Shown piece after piece: positions 19,865-28,000 of a stretch of 64,000 nt of DNA (positions are counted from its first letter, which is position 1; each line of letters starts with the position of its first letter). The translations under genes and the position numbers were made by a program. The notes beneath the pieces are model-generated. The model saw only the letters and a list, made by a program, of their open reading frames with translations, searched no databases and was not told the DNA's origin. Origin of the DNA: Bacteroidales bacterium (lineage in GTDB: Bacteria > Bacteroidota > Bacteroidia > Bacteroidales > GCA-2748055); assembly GCA_029210725.1 (NCBI GenBank), contig JARGFM010000008.1:62001-126000 (forward strand), in the 5' to 3' direction.

Positions 19865-20563
19865 TTAAGGGTTTTTTATGCAGCATACGGATAAACCGCT
19901 TTTTTTGTCCGCTATATCGCGCCGGATATCCTGGTCGTCATAGCGCATATCCCGGTACACTAACTTTGGAGAACTTCCATACCAGCTCTTTAAGGTGGAG
20001 CTCCACCATAAACCATAGGTCCGCATCCAGTTAAATGTCCCGTTGTAACTACGATAACCTCCCGGACGCGCTGTAAATCCACTTTCGTTTGTGGCGGCCT
20101 TGTTTGGCGTTTTCCAGTAATCTGTTCCCTCCTCCTTCAAGGCAGCTCCGGCTATTATTGCACCTCCGAAGTACGTTTCAAGCTCGATCCACTCTGCATC
20201 GGTCGGTACGTGCCATCCTTCCTTACAAAGCTCTCCCGATTCGATGGCATAATAATTATACAGGGCCCCGAACTCTTCCCTGTTCAGGGAATCGTTGTTG
20301 TACCACGAATAAGCAGGAAGGCTCAGAGTTGCCCACTCGTCATAATTTTCTACCAGAGCCAGCGGACTGCCGTCACTGAAACGGGTCGTTTTAAGATTTT
20401 CACTCATCCAAACCTGACTGCCAATCTCCACCGTCTTATAGGAATTACCATCCACATCGCTGACTGTCTCACTACTGTTATCCTTTTCCTGACCCGGTTT
20501 GCAGGCCGTCAATAGAGATAAAAAAAAGAAAAAAGAGATGGCTTTAAATACATTGGAACCCAT
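19865..20563 (-). CDS. FISUMP-domain lipoprotein
   Basis: About 232 residues from the ATG at 20563; a GTG at 20587, directly after the upstream stop, would add eight residues. Signal peptide with lipobox LTAC (Cys21). The mature protein matches the Fibrobacter succinogenes major paralogous domain found in many Bacteroidota surface proteins: DGNSYKTVEIGSQVWMSENL, YNYYAI, CKEGWHVPTDAEW, a Gly-rich GFTARPGGYRS, LWWSST, and the closing SVCCIKN. The fold is related to formylglycine-generating-enzyme-like domains, but its function is unknown. It is co-directional with the VCBS gene upstream (stop at 20588), so the two form a small operon convergent with paralog D. Confidence 0.85.
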   Translation of the reverse strand: MGSNVFKAISFFFFLSLLTACKPGQEKDNSSETVSDVDGNSYKTVEIGSQVWMSENLKTTRFSDGSPLALVENYDEWATLSLPAYSWYNNDSLNREEFGALYNYYAIESGELCKEGWHVPTDAEWIELETYFGGAIIAGAALKEEGTDYWKTPNKAATNESGFTARPGGYRSYNGTFNWMRTYGLWWSSTLKSWYGSSPKLVYRDMRYDDQDIRRDIADKKSGLSVCCIKNP

Positions 20564-20587
20564 GGTTCTGCGTTTTCTAAGTATCAC

Positions 20588-21409
20588 TTATTTTTCTGAT
20601 AAAAGGGAGCTGTCGTTGATCCATAAAGTGACTCTGCTCATCCGGTCGAAAGGAGGATAGGGATACATCCCTCCCGTAACAAAATCGACCAGTCCGTCCT
20701 GATTGAAATCACCGCTTTGCATCACCATCAGGTGGGTGGGATCGCTGGCGATGTCCCGCCTGACATACTCCATATCCCCCACATTCTCCAGCCATATAAA
20801 ACTCTGTGCTTCGGGATTCTCCCACAAATTAAACGCACTCACGGCAAACAGATCCAGGTCTCCTGCCCGGATATCCGAGACCCGGGCAATGCGTTCAATA
20901 ATCGTATGCTTCTTAAAATGAAAGTCCCCGTCATTTTCCAGATAAACGATGGACCCGATCTTATCATTGGAAGGGTAAAGCAGGCCCAGAACAGCCACCA
21001 GCAGATCCTTGTCCCCGTCGAAATCAATGGCCTGGGCATGGACCGGGGCAATCAGATCAGAGGCCAGCACTGTTTCCGTATAGGTATCGGCCGGATACTG
21101 CCTGATCCAGGACACAAAGTTATCCAGGGCATCGCAAACAATGACATCCATCAGGCCATCCTGGTCCAGGTCTTCCGCCAGCACATGGGATATCATGGGT
21201 TTTGTGTCGTAATCCAGTCCGATGTGCCGGCGGACCAGAAAGTCTTTCTTCTCTCCCTCGCTTACCGTGCTGACCGGCAGGTTGCCGCTTTCCGACCCAT
21301 CGTTCCGGATCATCTTTCGCTGCACCACCTCCCGGATGGTCATTCCGCTCTTCCCGGACTGGTATTTCAAAATGGCATAGGGGACACCAAGCATTATTAC
21401 CAGCACCAT
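20588..21409 (-). CDS. Short membrane-anchored FG-GAP/VCBS repeat protein, possibly eroded
   Basis: 273 residues with an N-terminal hydrophobic segment (VLVIMLGVPYAIL) and no lipobox. It has FG-GAP-type blades: EDLDQDGLMDVIVCD, SGDFNQDGLVDFVTGG and two blades whose Ca loop looks shortened (DFDGDKDLLVAV and AGDLDLFAVSA; the usual pattern is DxDGDGDxDxxV). The frame is open upstream of the first ATG to a TAA and would encode a Lys/Arg-rich stretch that fits well before the membrane segment, but holds no ordinary start codon; a small indel at the 5' end is possible. The gene may be slowly decaying or simply divergent. It probably shares a transcript with the FISUMP gene downstream. Confidence 0.7.
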   Translation of the reverse strand: MVLVIMLGVPYAILKYQSGKSGMTIREVVQRKMIRNDGSESGNLPVSTVSEGEKKDFLVRRHIGLDYDTKPMISHVLAEDLDQDGLMDVIVCDALDNFVSWIRQYPADTYTETVLASDLIAPVHAQAIDFDGDKDLLVAVLGLLYPSNDKIGSIVYLENDGDFHFKKHTIIERIARVSDIRAGDLDLFAVSAFNLWENPEAQSFIWLENVGDMEYVRRDIASDPTHLMVMQSGDFNQDGLVDFVTGGMYPYPPFDRMSRVTLWINDSSLLSEK

Positions 21410-21736
21410 TACCAGGGTGAGTAAATTTCTGAACCGTTTTTTAAGCTTCTTGTTTTATCTTGAAGAATGCATGGCTGGTGACGTTTTTTTAATCAGATCT
21501 GAGAACACCTTTTGACTGCAAATAAATAACCACCGGGTCCAGTTTGCCCCGACCGGTTTTTTAAATATACTTCTGCCATAAAGCCTTATCCAGACAGGAA
21601 TCTTGAAATTGGTAACATGCTAATTATTGTTTTGACTGCTTTTCCCGCTTTTGGTTTAACCGGAATGTTCAAAACCCGGAAAAAGAAAACCGGTTTTTTA
21701 ACTACATTAGCCCTCAATTATCATTCACCCCAGTTT
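21410..21736. other. Divergent intergenic region (327 bases)
   Basis: It separates the minus-strand VCBS gene from the plus-strand cupredoxin gene and is AT-richer than its flanks. A weak promoter candidate for the plus strand is TTTG at 21543-21546, a 19-base spacer and TATACTTC at 21566-21573. The cupredoxin frame is open back to ATG 21617, so part of this stretch could be translated if that start is used. I see no repeat or RNA element in it. Confidence 0.5.
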
Positions 21737-22132
21737 ATGAGTAATGCCTTTTTAAAGATCCGGAATGTAACTATTGTCCTGATTCTGGGTCTTATTCCAG
21801 CCATTATTTGCCAGTTCTTTACCCGGGAACCCGTCGACCGGTATATTCATATCCGGAATTTCCGTTATGGGAAAGATCCCGCTGTGATCCGCTGCAACCG
21901 CGGCGATACCCTTCATCTGACTTTCTCATCGGATGATACGGGACACTCGTTTTTCCTGGAGGAGTTTGATATTGATTTAAAGGTTAGTCCCGCCGTTGAA
22001 GAGGTGACGGTATTTAAGACCTCGGATCCTTCTGCGACCCCGGTAATCACCAAAGAGCTGATCCTGGTTGCCGGGCATCCGGGAATATTAAACTACGTGA
22101 TTTCAAAAAGCCAGTATCGCTGCCATGTATAG
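21737..22132 (+). CDS. Membrane-anchored CuA-like cupredoxin domain, ending at an in-frame TAG
   Basis: 131 residues from ATG 21737 (an in-frame ATG at 21617 is less likely, as it puts 40 extra residues before the membrane anchor). One membrane segment (about 10-29, VTIVLILGLIPAIICQ) precedes an exported cupredoxin domain. DDTGHSFF (His70) followed by DIDLKVSP resembles the first CuA ligand region of cytochrome oxidase subunit II. The protein stops at CHV-TAG; the same frame continues CGPMH, so the full motif would be C-H-V-x-C-G-P-M-H, matching CuA spacing C-x3-C-x3-H (Cys129, 133, His137). The usual Glu and Met ligand positions hold Val and Glu. The break removes the second Cys and His. Probably originally one protein with the next gene. 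Confidence 0.75.
   Translation: MSNAFLKIRNVTIVLILGLIPAIICQFFTREPVDRYIHIRNFRYGKDPAVIRCNRGDTLHLTFSSDDTGHSFFLEEFDIDLKVSPAVEEVTVFKTSDPSATPVITKELILVAGHPGILNYVISKSQYRCHV
22130..22132 (+). other. In-frame TAG splitting a cupredoxin-ferredoxin fusion gene
   Basis: TAG lies between the two Cys of a CuA-like motif. Both sides are in one frame with coding character throughout (21737-23683, 647 sense codons). A single base change from TAC or TAT would restore Tyr. TAG is used as an ordinary stop for at least three other genes here (550-552, 11254-11256, 23681-23683), so code reassignment is unlikely. Confidence 0.85.
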
Positions 22133-22141
22133 TGCGGCCCC

Positions 22142-23683
22142 ATGCATGCATTTGAACAGGGGAAGCTGCTCATCCTTCCCAATACTTTGCTGTGCTTCAG
22201 CCTGGGAAGCTTTCTGGGTGTGATCCTGATCTGGATTCTCGGCCTGAATGGAAGAAGCAGCAGAAAAGAAAACCCGGGCGATGAAAAAACCGGTATGAAA
22301 GATCTGTTCCGGAGCAATGGTTTCCTGAAAAAACTGCTGGCTTCCCGCTGGCCGCAGTTTATTCTGACCCTGTTCGCCCTGACTCTCATCTATATCGTGA
22401 TCATGACCTCCCTCTTCGGCACCAAGATGTCGGGGCGGAACCTGGGAGTTCTGCTTATGTGGGCCGTGTGGCTCTTTTTAATCATCGGAGTTTTGACTCC
22501 CTTTGCAGGACGCGTCTGGTGCACCATCTGTCCCCTGCCCATGTTTGGCGACCTGATTCAACGTGGGTCCTTTTTTACTCCGAAAGCGGTACGAAGCATG
22601 GGCTATAATAATAAATTCTTCGGGCTTTCACTGAAATGGCCCCAAAGGCTGAGCAACAACTGGCTCCGGCTATTCGTATTTCTGATCCTGGCCACATTTT
22701 CCACCACCATGGTGGCTTCTCCCAGGATTTCGGGTCTGGCCATTCTATTGCTCTTACTGCTGCCGACCCTGATGGCTCCCATCTTTGAATTAAGGGCTTT
22801 TTGCCGCTACCTTTGTCCGGTTCATGCCTTTATCGGCCCTTTCTCGGGTATGAGCAAACTGGCCCTGCGTAATCGCTCGCAGGAGGTATTCGACAAGTGC
22901 AAGGCCCATTACTGTCAGAATGGAAACGCCAGGGGCTGGGCCTGTCCCTACAGCCTGAATGTGGCAGAGCTGAAGGAGAATGCAAATTGCGGACTTTGCC
23001 TGGAGTGCGTACGGTCCTGCACCTATGATAATGTGAGCCTCTATAAAAGGCCCTTTGCATCGGAAAGGAACATGTCCCACATGAGCGATGCCTGGCTTTC
23101 CATCACCATATTTACCATCGCCATCATCTATAGCATACTCTACCTGGGGCACTGGCCTGTTGTCCGCGATTATGTAAACATCCTGGATAAAAAGAACTGG
23201 GATCTCTTCGGCATCTATACTGCTGTTGTCTGGACCACGTCTCTAGTGGTGATGCCCGGATTGCTGTATCTGCTTGCCCGGGCCGGAAGCAGGATCTCCG
23301 TGGCAAAGCTTAGCTCCCGGAAGGTATTCCTGAGCTATACTTCTTCCCTACTGCCCTTTGGCTTATTGCTCTGGATGGCTTTCGTAATCCCCATGCTTTT
23401 TACCAATATCACCTTCGTGCTTCAATCCCTTTCGGATCCTTTTGGATGGGGCTGGGATTTTTTCGGTACCGCCAATACGCCGTGGCACCAGCTTATTCCC
23501 CGCTATATTCCATGGATACAGGCCATCCTGATATTAACGGGACTGCACCTGAGCCTCAGGAATATGACCCGGAGCAGCCGGGAGATGGACACGAAAGCGG
23601 GAAAGCAGGTTCTGATCTCGCTTCCCTATACCCTTTTCATAGCTGTTATCGCGCTTGGCCTTTTATTCTTTTTCACCAATTAG
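22142..23683 (+). CDS. NosR/NapH-like polytopic membrane iron-sulfur protein
   Basis: 513 residues from ATG 22142, nine bases after the TAG and in the same frame. Several membrane helices surround cysteine motifs typical of NosR/NapH/RdxA-like electron carriers: CTICP (Cys127, 130), CRYLCP (Cys221, 225), a Cys-rich stretch at 253-268, and a [4Fe-4S] ligand set CGLCLECVRSC (Cys283, 286, 289, 293). Such proteins move electrons across the membrane to periplasmic redox proteins. The N-terminus (MHAFEQGKLLILPN) reads as the end of the upstream cupredoxin domain, so a restarted product would carry one copper ligand (His2) but no Cys. No nosZ, nap or cbb3 genes are nearby; the electron acceptor is unknown. 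The 3' end overlaps the convergent gene by 21 bases. Confidence 0.85.
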   Translation: MHAFEQGKLLILPNTLLCFSLGSFLGVILIWILGLNGRSSRKENPGDEKTGMKDLFRSNGFLKKLLASRWPQFILTLFALTLIYIVIMTSLFGTKMSGRNLGVLLMWAVWLFLIIGVLTPFAGRVWCTICPLPMFGDLIQRGSFFTPKAVRSMGYNNKFFGLSLKWPQRLSNNWLRLFVFLILATFSTTMVASPRISGLAILLLLLLPTLMAPIFELRAFCRYLCPVHAFIGPFSGMSKLALRNRSQEVFDKCKAHYCQNGNARGWACPYSLNVAELKENANCGLCLECVRSCTYDNVSLYKRPFASERNMSHMSDAWLSITIFTIAIIYSILYLGHWPVVRDYVNILDKKNWDLFGIYTAVVWTTSLVVMPGLLYLLARAGSRISVAKLSSRKVFLSYTSSLLPFGLLLWMAFVIPMLFTNITFVLQSLSDPFGWGWDFFGTANTPWHQLIPRYIPWIQAILILTGLHLSLRNMTRSSREMDTKAGKQVLISLPYTLFIAVIALGLLFFFTN

Positions 23684-26600
23684 GGATCTGGTAAATACTT
23701 CCGTATCGACCACCCGGATATTGTATTCCTCCAGGTAGCGCTTATGTTCCGGATCCGAGGGATAGGCTTCCTCCGGACCATAGGGATAGCGGCTCATGCC
23801 GTGAAATGGCAGGGGTTCAACCGTTTGTCCGTGTGCCGTATTCAGATCCCCGTCTTTCACCCAACCCACACTGTGTACCAGAAAGTCCCTGGTCCAGCCC
23901 TCCGGAAGTACGGGCAGCCTGCCGGCATCGAATTCGATGATGGTTTCATCCCCTGCATTCTTAATCACGTACATATCATCAGAATCCAGGAGGAGGGGCA
24001 ATACATCCCCGAAGCGTGTGTAGTTCCCAGTCAGGTCGCGCCAGATGGGTTCGCTTGTTACCGTGCTGTAATCGAACCAGTGAGGGCCGTATCTTCCCCC
24101 CTTTCTGTAGGTCCTGGAAAATCCCCGGTAGTGCAGTTCGGCCACAGAGGGTTCCAGCCGGGTGGCATGGACCGGTGCATCCGGATCTCCCTGAGAGAAA
24201 AAGATCTGATCCCAGTGTATCTGCATATTGGTCCGGATGCGGATACGGGGATCCGATTTTAATAGTTTTCCGCTCAGGTCGGCCACCATCATTTTATCTT
24301 TGCCCATGGGGAAACCCAGGTTCTCCACGATGGGCGCCCACTCCCCCTCCCCGTTGATGGCCTCGATCATGGGCGGGATCATCCGGAGCCGGTCCGACTG
24401 TGAGATAGATGCATTGATACTGGCATCGGTAGGGAAGATCCATCCATAGAGGTAGAGGTATAGCTTCTGGTCCGTATCGATCTCTCCGGGGTCAATGGTG
24501 ATTTCTGACATCTCGGTAACTCCCTGGTAGGAACCCTGTTTCAAATAAGGCGTATACCGGCTGTCCATTTCAGAGACAATGGGCAGGAGATCGGTCCCGT
24601 ACTGGTCTCTGACAGATTCCGGCTGCAATTGCTCTCCAACCTGGAAGAGCCTGTAACCCGATAAAGCTGGGGGTCCCATACGCTCATCCACATACAAATC
24701 CACACTGTCGGGATGGTCCAGCACCACCAGTCCAATCTTATCCATATAGAGCGTCTCCCATAACTCTCCGGTGACCCGCAGGGTATAGCTCTTATCCTGC
24801 ATCTTCATCTGGTCTCCCGGGATCTTAATATAATCGACCGATGCATCTGAAGGAGCATAGGTGCCGGATTCGCCCATGATGCCCAGGGGCATACCCAGGG
24901 CACTCTGCCACATGATATCCTTGACAAACTGATATTCCTCCCCGTTCCAGGTGTAGAGGAAGGGGCAGGATCCCTTCAGCTGTTGTTGTTCGATCAGGTC
25001 CTGGTTGGTGGCGGGGAAAAACATATTCTGCGGGACCCCGTTGGTCCACAGGATGCGGATGACCTCTGCCTTTTCCCGCAAGCCAAGGCCAAAATGAATG
25101 TCGGGACCGGTAACCACCTTCGACTGATAGAGACTTCCGGCGCGGACCTCCACCTTGGCCCCTATCCCGTAATAGTTGTTCTTGGCGCTTCCTGCCCGGA
25201 GCCCCACCAGCTTCATCTTAATATAGTGATTGTTGTTGCCCCCGTCATTGCGCAGCAGCCGGATGCTTCCATCGGTTCCGGTAATGCCCACATCCAGGTC
25301 CCCATCATTGTTATAATCAAACGCAGTGATGCCACTTCCCGATTTCAGATCATCCGGGAGAATACCGGGGGAGAGCCAGAGTTTCCCGTTTCCGTCACTG
25401 TGATAAAGAATCACCCCTGCTTCGCCTTCCCGTGTGGATTCGCCTGCCACCAGGAGATCCAGGTAACCATCGTTATCAAAATCGAAGAGTTCGGCATCAA
25501 AAACACGTACGTTTTGCAGGCTTGTTCTTACCTCATCCGAGGTAAAATCTTCCGCAAATGTGCCATCTCCCCGGTTCAGGAACATCAGCGATCCGCCGGC
25601 CTCAGAGGAAGCCAGAAAGAGGTCCGGAAATCCATCGTTGTTATAATCCCCCACGCTCACCGCACTGGCTCCATCTATAAAAGGGATCCCAGCCTCCCTG
25701 GTAATATCTCTGAAAATCCCCTGTCTCTGGTTGGAATAGAGCCGGATGTTTCCATCGCTGTTTATAAGCAGTACGTCGATATCCCCGTCCTCGTCAAAAT
25801 CTCCAAAGGCAGCATCCACCGTTTCCGACTCTCCACCTGCAAGGCCCGACCGTTCTCCCTGTTCCAGAAAAGTACCATCCAGGTTGTTCCTGTAGAGCAG
25901 GTTGGCTCCTTCCCTGCCCACCAGAAGGTCCAGGTCACCATCGTGATCATAGTCAAAAAAGAGCGAAGCGGTTCCGGGAAGCTGATCTCCGCCAACCCCT
26001 GCCTGATCCGTAACATCCAGAAAGGACTCCTCTCCGTTGCTCCTGTACAGAATATTGCCTTCGACACCGGCCACATAGATATCCAGGAATCCATCATTGT
26101 CGTAATCAGCGAACTGAACGGAGTGCTCCGCACCCTGATGGCTTATTCCGGATGCCAGGGAGACATCCTGGAAGGAGCCCCATTCATTCTTAAGCAAATA
26201 GTGCCTGTATTCTCCGGTGGCAGGATCCCGGCGGCCGGCATACAGATCCACATCTCCATCCCCGTTATAATCACAGGCTGCCAGGTGGGTGGTCCCCCCG
26301 GTCTGTTCCGGTCCGGATCCTTTCAGCAGAAAATCGAGTCCTGCGGTGGCCGTAATATCGGTAAATTTTATGGCTGCCAGCATCTCCTGCCAGTCCGCCG
26401 CCTGGATACCCATCTGCTGCTCGGCAAAAGTGATGACCGGCGAACCTACCAGCGCCCCTCCCGGCCCTTTCAGATCCATCATGCCGGCCTGGTAGGGGGT
26501 CGTAACTTTCATATAGTTGTGGAAAATCATAAAAGAGACCGCTGCCTTTTCCAGGTCCTGCATTCTCAGGGCCTCCAGGGATTGATCGTAGTATTCAAGT

Positions 26601-27232
26601 GCTTCTTTGGGAAATTCCGGGAAAACCTGCTGCAACTCTTCCAGCAGTGCCAGGGAGCGGTCCGCCTGTCCTTCCTGGATCAGGATCTCCAGAAGGTTGA
26701 GCCGGGGAACAATATTGGCCGGCACCTTCTCCACCAGCGCACCGGTGTACCCGAGACGTTTTTCAAGTGCCTCTTCGCCGGGCATGGAGGCATACAGTTC
26801 TGTTAGGTTAAACAGGGATTTCACATGCCCGGGAGAGAATTCCATAATTTTTTCAAGCTCCTCCACAGCCTTCTCCGGCGCCCCGCCCATCTCATAGACC
26901 TTGGCCAGGATAAGCCTCACATCGGGATCCCCGGGCTGCATCCTGATGGCCTTAAGAAGCCACTCTTCGGCCTTATCAAAGGATCCCATCCGGAGATAAA
27001 CAATACCCAGGTTGGCATAACCCATCACCTCGTCCTCATCCAGGTCAAGGATCTTCAGAAACTCCGCCTCTGCCTCCTCCAGCTTGTTCTCCTCCAGATA
27101 AGCCAGTCCCAGTGTTTTTGCCGAAATCATTTCTTCGGCCCGTTCCGTTTCACTGCCTTTCTGTTGCTTACAACCCTGGTATGACAGTAATAACAAACTT
27201 GTAAGTAATATAATAAAGCTGTTGTATTTCAT
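23663..27232 (-). CDS. TPR - FG-GAP/VCBS - ASPIC/UnbV lipoprotein
   Basis: 1,189 residues, lipoprotein signal ending YQGC (Cys21). Domains in order: tetratricopeptide repeats (about 35-235, e.g. GLAYLEENKLEEAEAEFLKI), FG-GAP/VCBS blades (about 285-640, many DYDNDGFLD and DFDEDGDID loops), an ASPIC/UnbV-like segment (about 650-760, HFGLGLREKAEVIRILWTNG), then a roughly 400-residue C-terminal region beginning near CPFLYTWNGEEYQFVKD that I do not recognise. This differs from the four large paralogs at the window start, which lack TPRs and have a second propeller in place of this tail. Probably surface- or periplasm-exposed, with TPRs for protein contacts. No enzyme motif seen. It lies between the redox membrane gene (convergent) and a divergently transcribed redox lipoprotein, but a shared role is only a guess. 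Confidence 0.88.
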   Translation of the reverse strand: MKYNSFIILLTSLLLLSYQGCKQQKGSETERAEEMISAKTLGLAYLEENKLEEAEAEFLKILDLDEDEVMGYANLGIVYLRMGSFDKAEEWLLKAIRMQPGDPDVRLILAKVYEMGGAPEKAVEELEKIMEFSPGHVKSLFNLTELYASMPGEEALEKRLGYTGALVEKVPANIVPRLNLLEILIQEGQADRSLALLEELQQVFPEFPKEALEYYDQSLEALRMQDLEKAAVSFMIFHNYMKVTTPYQAGMMDLKGPGGALVGSPVITFAEQQMGIQAADWQEMLAAIKFTDITATAGLDFLLKGSGPEQTGGTTHLAACDYNGDGDVDLYAGRRDPATGEYRHYLLKNEWGSFQDVSLASGISHQGAEHSVQFADYDNDGFLDIYVAGVEGNILYRSNGEESFLDVTDQAGVGGDQLPGTASLFFDYDHDGDLDLLVGREGANLLYRNNLDGTFLEQGERSGLAGGESETVDAAFGDFDEDGDIDVLLINSDGNIRLYSNQRQGIFRDITREAGIPFIDGASAVSVGDYNNDGFPDLFLASSEAGGSLMFLNRGDGTFAEDFTSDEVRTSLQNVRVFDAELFDFDNDGYLDLLVAGESTREGEAGVILYHSDGNGKLWLSPGILPDDLKSGSGITAFDYNNDGDLDVGITGTDGSIRLLRNDGGNNNHYIKMKLVGLRAGSAKNNYYGIGAKVEVRAGSLYQSKVVTGPDIHFGLGLREKAEVIRILWTNGVPQNMFFPATNQDLIEQQQLKGSCPFLYTWNGEEYQFVKDIMWQSALGMPLGIMGESGTYAPSDASVDYIKIPGDQMKMQDKSYTLRVTGELWETLYMDKIGLVVLDHPDSVDLYVDERMGPPALSGYRLFQVGEQLQPESVRDQYGTDLLPIVSEMDSRYTPYLKQGSYQGVTEMSEITIDPGEIDTDQKLYLYLYGWIFPTDASINASISQSDRLRMIPPMIEAINGEGEWAPIVENLGFPMGKDKMMVADLSGKLLKSDPRIRIRTNMQIHWDQIFFSQGDPDAPVHATRLEPSVAELHYRGFSRTYRKGGRYGPHWFDYSTVTSEPIWRDLTGNYTRFGDVLPLLLDSDDMYVIKNAGDETIIEFDAGRLPVLPEGWTRDFLVHSVGWVKDGDLNTAHGQTVEPLPFHGMSRYPYGPEEAYPSDPEHKRYLEEYNIRVVDTEVFTRSLIGEKE

Positions 27233-27312
27233 GATTTTTTCCCTTGTAATCGTCGTTCACAAGATACAAAAAACATGCTACTTCAGTCACACGAATTTCC
27301 TAACTTTAGCCC

Positions 27313-27975
27313 ATGAAAAAGAGAGTGAACCGCCGTATTTTCCTGGCCAGGGCCACTCTGGCCACCCTCTCCGCGACCACCCTGGGCGCGTGCACGACCA
27401 GAGAAAACCCTCCCCCGGAAACAGCTGAATCCGTTTCTCCGGAAGAGAACGGCTTTCAGGAAGAATTGTCAAAAAACCGCCAGATGCCACGGGAGCTGGT
27501 GAAAAAGCTGCTGGATCAGAAAGTGGACCAATACATGCAGCTGTCGCACCACTGCGCCCAGAGCAGCTTTCTGGCCCTGAAAGAGCAGTTCGGGCTCAGG
27601 GGAGAACAGGTGGTCAAAGCGCTGACTCCATTGCCTGGGATGGCGGAGCGTGGAGAGACCTGCGGAGCGGTCACCGGTCCCCTGATGGCCCTGGGACTAA
27701 TCTATGGCCGGGATATACACCATCTGAATAACTGGGATACTTATCAGGCAGCACTGGTCCCCGCCGGGGCATTTTGCGAGAAGTTTGAGAAGGAATTTGG
27801 GACCACCCTCTGCCATGAGGTTCAGGAAGAAATGTTCGGACGCTGTTACCGCTTAAGGGATCCGGCCGAATTGCAGGAATTTCAGAATGCAGGTGCCACT
27901 GACAAATGCAGCGAAGTGGTCCGCAAGGCGGTCCATATGGCCGCAGAGATTATCCTGGAGGACAGCTCCATTTAA
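27313..27975 (+). CDS. C-GCAxxG-C-C family redox protein, probable Tat-exported lipoprotein
   Basis: 220 residues. The N-terminus has a twin arginine (Arg7-Arg8, NRRIFLARA) and a lipobox LGAC (Cys27), suggesting Tat export followed by lipidation. The mature domain has the conserved cysteine series of the C-GCAxxG-C-C family: HHCAQSSF, GETCGAVTGPLMALGL, CEKF and later Cys in TLCHEV, FGRCYR and DKCSEVV. Members are putative redox-active or metal-binding proteins of unknown reaction. The gene diverges from the TPR-VCBS lipoprotein with 80 bases between them. Confidence 0.85.
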   Translation: MKKRVNRRIFLARATLATLSATTLGACTTRENPPPETAESVSPEENGFQEELSKNRQMPRELVKKLLDQKVDQYMQLSHHCAQSSFLALKEQFGLRGEQVVKALTPLPGMAERGETCGAVTGPLMALGLIYGRDIHHLNNWDTYQAALVPAGAFCEKFEKEFGTTLCHEVQEEMFGRCYRLRDPAELQEFQNAGATDKCSEVVRKAVHMAAEIILEDSSI

Positions 27976-28000
27976 GAAGATCGGCTGTTTCCCAGGATAC

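Noticed and set aside
22130-22132. Pyrrolysine or other TAG recoding
   Set aside because: TAG ends at least three ordinary genes in this window and no PylT-like tRNA or pyl genes are seen. Mutation or sequence error is more likely.
22142-23683. NosR in a nitrous-oxide reduction cluster
   Set aside because: Motifs are NosR/NapH-like, but no nosZ, nosD, nosF or nosY gene is in the window and the N-terminal FMN domain of NosR is absent.
24983-26806. Plus-strand open frame of about 607 codons inside the TPR-VCBS gene
   Set aside because: Antisense to a clearly coding gene with TPR and Ca-loop repeats; no domain recognised in the translation.
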